Assembly: GCF_900142985.1 (NCBI RefSeq)
Contig: NZ_LT670849.1
Location: forward strand, 2,046,001-2,110,000
Reading direction: 5' to 3'
DNA length: 64,000 nt
From: Bradyrhizobium erythrophlei
Lineage (GTDB): Bacteria; Pseudomonadota; Alphaproteobacteria; Rhizobiales; Xanthobacteraceae
Both the position numbers and the translations under genes were made by a program. Positions 60,685-64,000 of this stretch are shown piece after piece (the first letter of the stretch is position 1; each line of letters starts with the position of its first letter). The notes under the pieces were generated by a model. It saw only the letters and a list, made by a program, of their open reading frames with translations, was not told where the DNA came from and made no database searches.

Positions 60685-60738
60685 TTCAAGCAGCCGTGGG
60701 TTCAGCATTGGAGTTGAACCAGGCCACGGAGAACGCTC

Positions 60739-60987
60739 ATGACGAAACTTGGTCTAGTTACTATTGCGTTCATTCTTTCATGCCTGCTCCCGCGGGATGG
60801 CGCAAACGCCGCAGACGGATGCGGTGCCGGCCTGTATCGGGACCAGCACGGCCGGTGTCATTTCTACCAAGCCGCAAGTCGTGAGAGACACACCTGTGAG
60901 GTCGGCTTCATCTGGCGCAACGGGCGTTGTCGGCAGAACGTTGGAAACGATCCCTTTGTCTCGACGTGGCCCAATGCTCCGCGCTGA
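60739..60987 (+). CDS. Small Cys-rich exported protein
   Basis: 82 residues with the signal peptide MTKLGLVTIAFILSCLLPRDGANA. The mature part has four Cys (DGCGAGLYRD, GRCHFYQ, HTCEVGF, GRCRQNV) in two related halves, each a Cys followed by a GxxR/GR-C pattern, fitting two disulphides. Similar Gly/Arg/Cys-rich exported peptides are frequent in Bradyrhizobium genomes; no function is known. It stands alone behind a FixK box and is convergent with the MASE1 kinase. Confidence 0.68.
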   Translation: MTKLGLVTIAFILSCLLPRDGANAADGCGAGLYRDQHGRCHFYQAASRERHTCEVGFIWRNGRCRQNVGNDPFVSTWPNAPR

Positions 60988-61038
60988 TGTCAGCCTGGCG
61001 ATGCGAGGACTGCTCGTCGGATAAGGCAATCACTGTGG

Positions 61039-63522
61039 TTATCCGCGCTTCTCCTGGCCTCTTAAGGCTTCCAGAAGTTGGTCGGCCAAGAAGGGCTTGA
61101 TCAAGACTGAGATACCTTGCGCCGAAATCAAGTCCACAGTTAGCGATCTGGTGTCGCCGGTCATCACAGTGGCCGGCACGTTCCGGCCAAGGGCGGCTCG
61201 CAGCTGCTTAATGGTCTCCATACCATCCGGTGAGCCACGAAGGTTGTAATCACACAGCAGCACATCCGGGTGGAGGCCCTCCTCTTTGACCAGAGTCAAA
61301 GCTTGCGTCGCCGTTGCAACAATGGTGGCCTCAACCCCTCTCAACTTCAACAGTCTCCCGAGCGCCGAGCGGACGGACGCCTCGTCCTCGATTACGAGAA
61401 CGCTGCCCAGCAAGGCACCGTTATAAGGGCGCACCGGCGACGCGGTTTCCGGCACCTTGACACCGGATCCACCGCGCGGAACCTCAATGAAAAACCGCGT
61501 ACCCTTCCCAACGGTTGAGCGAACCTCGACCCTGTGATCGAGGACTTCTCCGAGCCGCTTCACGATCGCAAGGCCCAACCCAAAGCCGCCCCGATCGGCG
61601 CCGCCGCCCCCCTGATAGTACTCATCGAATATGTGTGGGAGCTGATCTTCGGTGATACCGACGCCACTGTCCCAGACTTCGATGCGAACATTGTCGCCGG
61701 CCCGCCGGCATCCAAGCAGAATTCGTCCTCCGTCAGCGTACCGGACCGCATTCGACAACAGGTTCCGGATCATCTCCGCAAGCATACGCCTATCGCTGCG
61801 GACGATGAGTTCGGAACGGACGACGCGCAGTCGGAGCCCTCCTGCCTGCGCAGTGACGCCGACGTCTCCAACGAGCGGCTCGAAGATTTCGTTCAGCGAA
61901 AACTCGCTCACGGATGGACGCAGGTTTCCGGTTTCCAGGCTGTTCACGTCGAGCAGGCTCGATAGGATGCTGGTCATGGTGTCCAGCGACTGACCGATGC
62001 CTGCGACGAGCTTGCGTGCCTCGCCGCTTCGGTGGTGGTGCTCAAGCGCTGCCTGCAGAATTTTCAGAGTCTGCAATGGCTGTCGCAAGTCATGACTTGC
62101 GGCGGCCAGAAAGCTCGATTTGGTTCGATCGGCCAGTTCTGCTGTTTTCCGCGCGAGCGAAAGCTCCTCGTCAAGACGTTTGCGCTCGGTGACATCCGTG
62201 GTGAGCCCATTGATGCGCGCGGGCTTTCCGGCAGAATCGAACTGGGTGATCGCAATCTGTTCCAGCCAGACTTCACCCCCATCCGGCCGACAGTAGCGGA
62301 ATGCGATCGAATGCGAAGGCCGGTCCGGACGAGCACCGTCGAAGTGGGATGCCGCACGCGGTTGGTCTTCAGGATGTATATGTTTCAGCCATTCAGTCCC
62401 GCGGAGAACCTGTTGCGAGTTGAGACCGAGGATCCCAGTTGCATTTTGGCTGAACCGTACTTCATCGGTAGACAACTCCCAATCGAAGGCCATAACGCCG
62501 CCCGCCCGCAGCGCCTCCTGCAATCGGGCCTCCCTCTCCAGAATCGCACTTTCATGCAGCCGCCGCTCGCTAAACAAGGCCGCAAGAACCAGGGCGCCCA
62601 GCGAGGTCGCCAGGATGGTAACCTGGGCCCCGAGCACGCGCTCCGCTACTGAGAGGTGCAAGTCCCCGAAAACGCCGATTGCGAAGATGGTCGTCCAGAC
62701 AATCGTGATCGCAATGAAGAACGTGGCAACCGCGGTGAACGCTGAACGAAGGCGAGCCGCGATCCAGAGCAGAAGTGGGCAGAGCGCGCCGATCGCCAGC
62801 TCCGCGGTCCAGGGCTCATTGGGTAAGAAAACCAGCAACGCACTCAGAAGGGCCACTACAGCAAGCGCCACGACGCCTTCTACGATCTCGCGCCGCGGCG
62901 GGACGTTGCGCACCAACGATGCCAGCCCAATCGCAAGCGGCGCCGTCGTGATGATTCCGATCGCGTCAGACGAAAACCAGTGAAACCAGATCACCGGCGG
63001 TGACGCCGTTGACCCGTGAAACAGCGCAAAACCTATCGTACCGGCAATTCCGGAGAGGCTCGTTGCCGCAACAGTCACGCCGAATAATGCCAGCACCTTT
63101 CGCAGTTCGTTCAACTCGAAGGGAGAGCCGAAAAAGCGATGGATCAGGCCTGCGATGATGACGGCGTCAGCCGCGTTCGCGGCAGCAAAGAACAGAGAGC
63201 TCCAGATGTTGCGATCGCCCAGCAAATTGGCCGCAATCGTTGCAGCCACTACCCCGACCACGACGGGCCAGCGAGCCGCCGAACCAAGAGCGATCAAAAT
63301 CCCCGAAGACACTCCCGCAGCGGGCCAGAACACGGCGACACCATCGGCTGGCTCCAGCAAGAAGAGGCTCAAACGTGCGGCGACAAAATAGGCCAGCGCT
63401 ACTCCGACGGTCGAAATAACGTTTGCCCCGCTTGCGAGCGGGTGGCGACCCAAAACGACCGTTTGCTTTGCGGCAGTGCCCAACGTCTTCTCCGCTCGTC
63501 TGGGCCAAAATCCCTGACGCAC
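61039..63522 (-). CDS. MASE1-PAS hybrid histidine kinase with C-terminal receiver
   Basis: 827 residues. Residues about 35-320 carry the MASE1 membrane sensor (about eight segments; PADGVAVFWPAAGVSSGILI). A PAS domain is at about 335-450 (FDWELSTDEVRFSQNATGIL; PAC end DVTERKRLDEEL). HisKA has His477 in FLAAASHDLRQPLQTLKILQ, then an HATPase domain (NLLSNAVRYADGG; GFGLGLAIVKRLG). A receiver at about 705-825 has the phospho-accepting Asp in LLCDYNLRGSPDG and Lys in LIKPFLADQL. It is a cytosolic-output hybrid with no DNA-binding part, so a phosphorelay partner is needed. The start is the GTG at 63522 behind AAAAGG. No FixK box is near. Confidence 0.9.
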   Translation of the reverse strand: MRQGFWPRRAEKTLGTAAKQTVVLGRHPLASGANVISTVGVALAYFVAARLSLFLLEPADGVAVFWPAAGVSSGILIALGSAARWPVVVGVVAATIAANLLGDRNIWSSLFFAAANAADAVIIAGLIHRFFGSPFELNELRKVLALFGVTVAATSLSGIAGTIGFALFHGSTASPPVIWFHWFSSDAIGIITTAPLAIGLASLVRNVPPRREIVEGVVALAVVALLSALLVFLPNEPWTAELAIGALCPLLLWIAARLRSAFTAVATFFIAITIVWTTIFAIGVFGDLHLSVAERVLGAQVTILATSLGALVLAALFSERRLHESAILEREARLQEALRAGGVMAFDWELSTDEVRFSQNATGILGLNSQQVLRGTEWLKHIHPEDQPRAASHFDGARPDRPSHSIAFRYCRPDGGEVWLEQIAITQFDSAGKPARINGLTTDVTERKRLDEELSLARKTAELADRTKSSFLAAASHDLRQPLQTLKILQAALEHHHRSGEARKLVAGIGQSLDTMTSILSSLLDVNSLETGNLRPSVSEFSLNEIFEPLVGDVGVTAQAGGLRLRVVRSELIVRSDRRMLAEMIRNLLSNAVRYADGGRILLGCRRAGDNVRIEVWDSGVGITEDQLPHIFDEYYQGGGGADRGGFGLGLAIVKRLGEVLDHRVEVRSTVGKGTRFFIEVPRGGSGVKVPETASPVRPYNGALLGSVLVIEDEASVRSALGRLLKLRGVEATIVATATQALTLVKEEGLHPDVLLCDYNLRGSPDGMETIKQLRAALGRNVPATVMTGDTRSLTVDLISAQGISVLIKPFLADQLLEALRGQEKRG

Positions 63523-63940
63523 GAGCCTTTTGCCGCGGGATCGCTGATGCGGCGGTTCTAGCGACTATAAGCTCTCATTTCCGCTCAAACCATGATGTTG
63601 CGGTGCATTGATCTTCTTGTGGTACTTTTCAGACGTGGCGGAGCTGACGATGTCCACCTTCGGCGCTATGTGGAAGTCTGACTGACTTATGGACCGTCAG
63701 GTCTGACCATGACCCGAACTGGACATTGAGCGGGACCAGCTTTTGACACCGTTTGTGTCCATTTTTCATTCATTGCCCGGTCGCAAAGTGCTAGGCTTTA
63801 ACCACGTGGTCTTTCGGGCGCACATACGGCGGAGTGTGTTCCCCATGTTTTTCGGTGCTGCAGCGGTTGTGTATCACCCCGTCGCGCGCGAACCGGATCA
63901 TTCCGTCGTCATGCGATGGGCTTTGTATTGAGTTAATCCG
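63523..63940. other. Intergenic region at the right end
   Basis: 418 bp. It contains an imperfect inverted repeat, GACTGAC...GTCAGGTC, near 63680-63703, including the 10-mer CTGACTTATG also found upstream of the FixK-like gene. A plus-strand open frame at 63743-63931 has no family match and is not called. Confidence 0.35.
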
Positions 63941-64000
63941 ATGCAAACGTGGGTTCGAACTCTCGTTGCGATTGTCTTGGCGCTCGCTTCATTGAGCGCA
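63941..64000 (+). CDS. Start of an exported protein (3' part outside window)
   Basis: The ATG at 63941 opens a frame of 20 codons to the window edge: MQTWVRTLVAIVLALASLSA. This is a standard signal peptide: a basic residue, then a hydrophobic core rich in Leu, Val and Ala. The mature protein is not visible, so no function can be given. It is divergent from the MASE1 kinase gene across about 420 bp. Confidence 0.55.
   Translation, partial: MQTWVRTLVAIVLALASLSA

Larger units (their letters stand above)
60071..60738. other. Gene-poor interval with two FixK-type boxes
   Basis: 668 bp. The box at 60671 serves the small gene at 60739. The perfect box at 60274 has no clear target: the downstream plus-strand frames are 33-37 codons long and unconvincing, and the minus-strand frames lack a start at the right distance. 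A small RNA is possible. Several short T-rich runs occur near 60240. Confidence 0.4.

Noticed and set aside
63743..63931. 62-codon plus-strand frame near the right edge
   Set aside because: No family match, no ribosome site seen, and it lies in the probable promoter of the exported protein at 63941.

Overview
The window looks like a chromosomal segment of a high-GC alphaproteobacterium of the Bradyrhizobium/Rhodopseudomonas type (Nitrobacteraceae). The evidence is FixJ-type response regulators and a FixK-type Crp/Fnr protein, many TTGAT-N4-ATCAA boxes, exported-protein families common in that group (DUF2092, DUF2950, DUF3300, IalB), and a PoxB/AspD/PPK2 gene set. No rRNA, tRNA, CRISPR array or insertion sequence was recognised.

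Region 1 (1-22 kb) is an accessory cluster of oxo-acid enzymes and very large regulators. It holds a tautomerase, a PoxB-like ThDP enzyme, a second clear PoxB gene interrupted by a one-base frameshift, and three acetoacetate-decarboxylase-family paralogues. Between them lie three winged-helix/STAND-ATPase/TPR regulators of about 950 residues, one MalT-like LuxR regulator and one AraC regulator. I saw no FixK box in this part.

Region 2 (22.8-61 kb) looks like a compact low-oxygen regulon. I found fourteen FixK/FNR-type boxes, most about 60-85 bp from a start codon. They precede a DUF1275/SulP pair, a DUF3300-DUF2950 envelope operon, a DUF2092 protein, an HlyD-type operon, PPK2 polyphosphate kinase, an Orn/Lys/Arg-type decarboxylase operon, a secreted hydrolase with an IalB protein, a CoA-transferase/MaoC operon, a DUF3141-Pta-AckA-FabI operon, an AI-2E-type permease facing a GNAT acetyltransferase, AspT facing AspD-HdeD, and a small Cys-rich exported protein. 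Together the genes suggest survival without respiration: acetyl-CoA to acetate with ATP formation, CoA recycling, polyphosphate use, and proton-consuming amino-acid decarboxylation.

The likely controllers sit inside the region: a MASE4 histidine kinase (39.6-41.2 kb), a single-domain receiver (43.0 kb), a FixJ-like regulator (43.6 kb) and a FixK-like protein (44.9 kb). The FixK-like gene has no FixK box of its own. Upstream of it are tandem TGTCC-N4-GGACA dyads and a CTGAC-N4-GTCAG dyad.

Gene decay is visible: a broken acyl-CoA:acetate CoA-transferase (22.4 kb), two separated remnants of a second AspT-like transporter (41.3 and 55.6 kb), and a duplicated 3' end of the AraC gene (11.3 kb). 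The window ends in a MASE1 hybrid histidine kinase and the first 20 codons of an exported protein.
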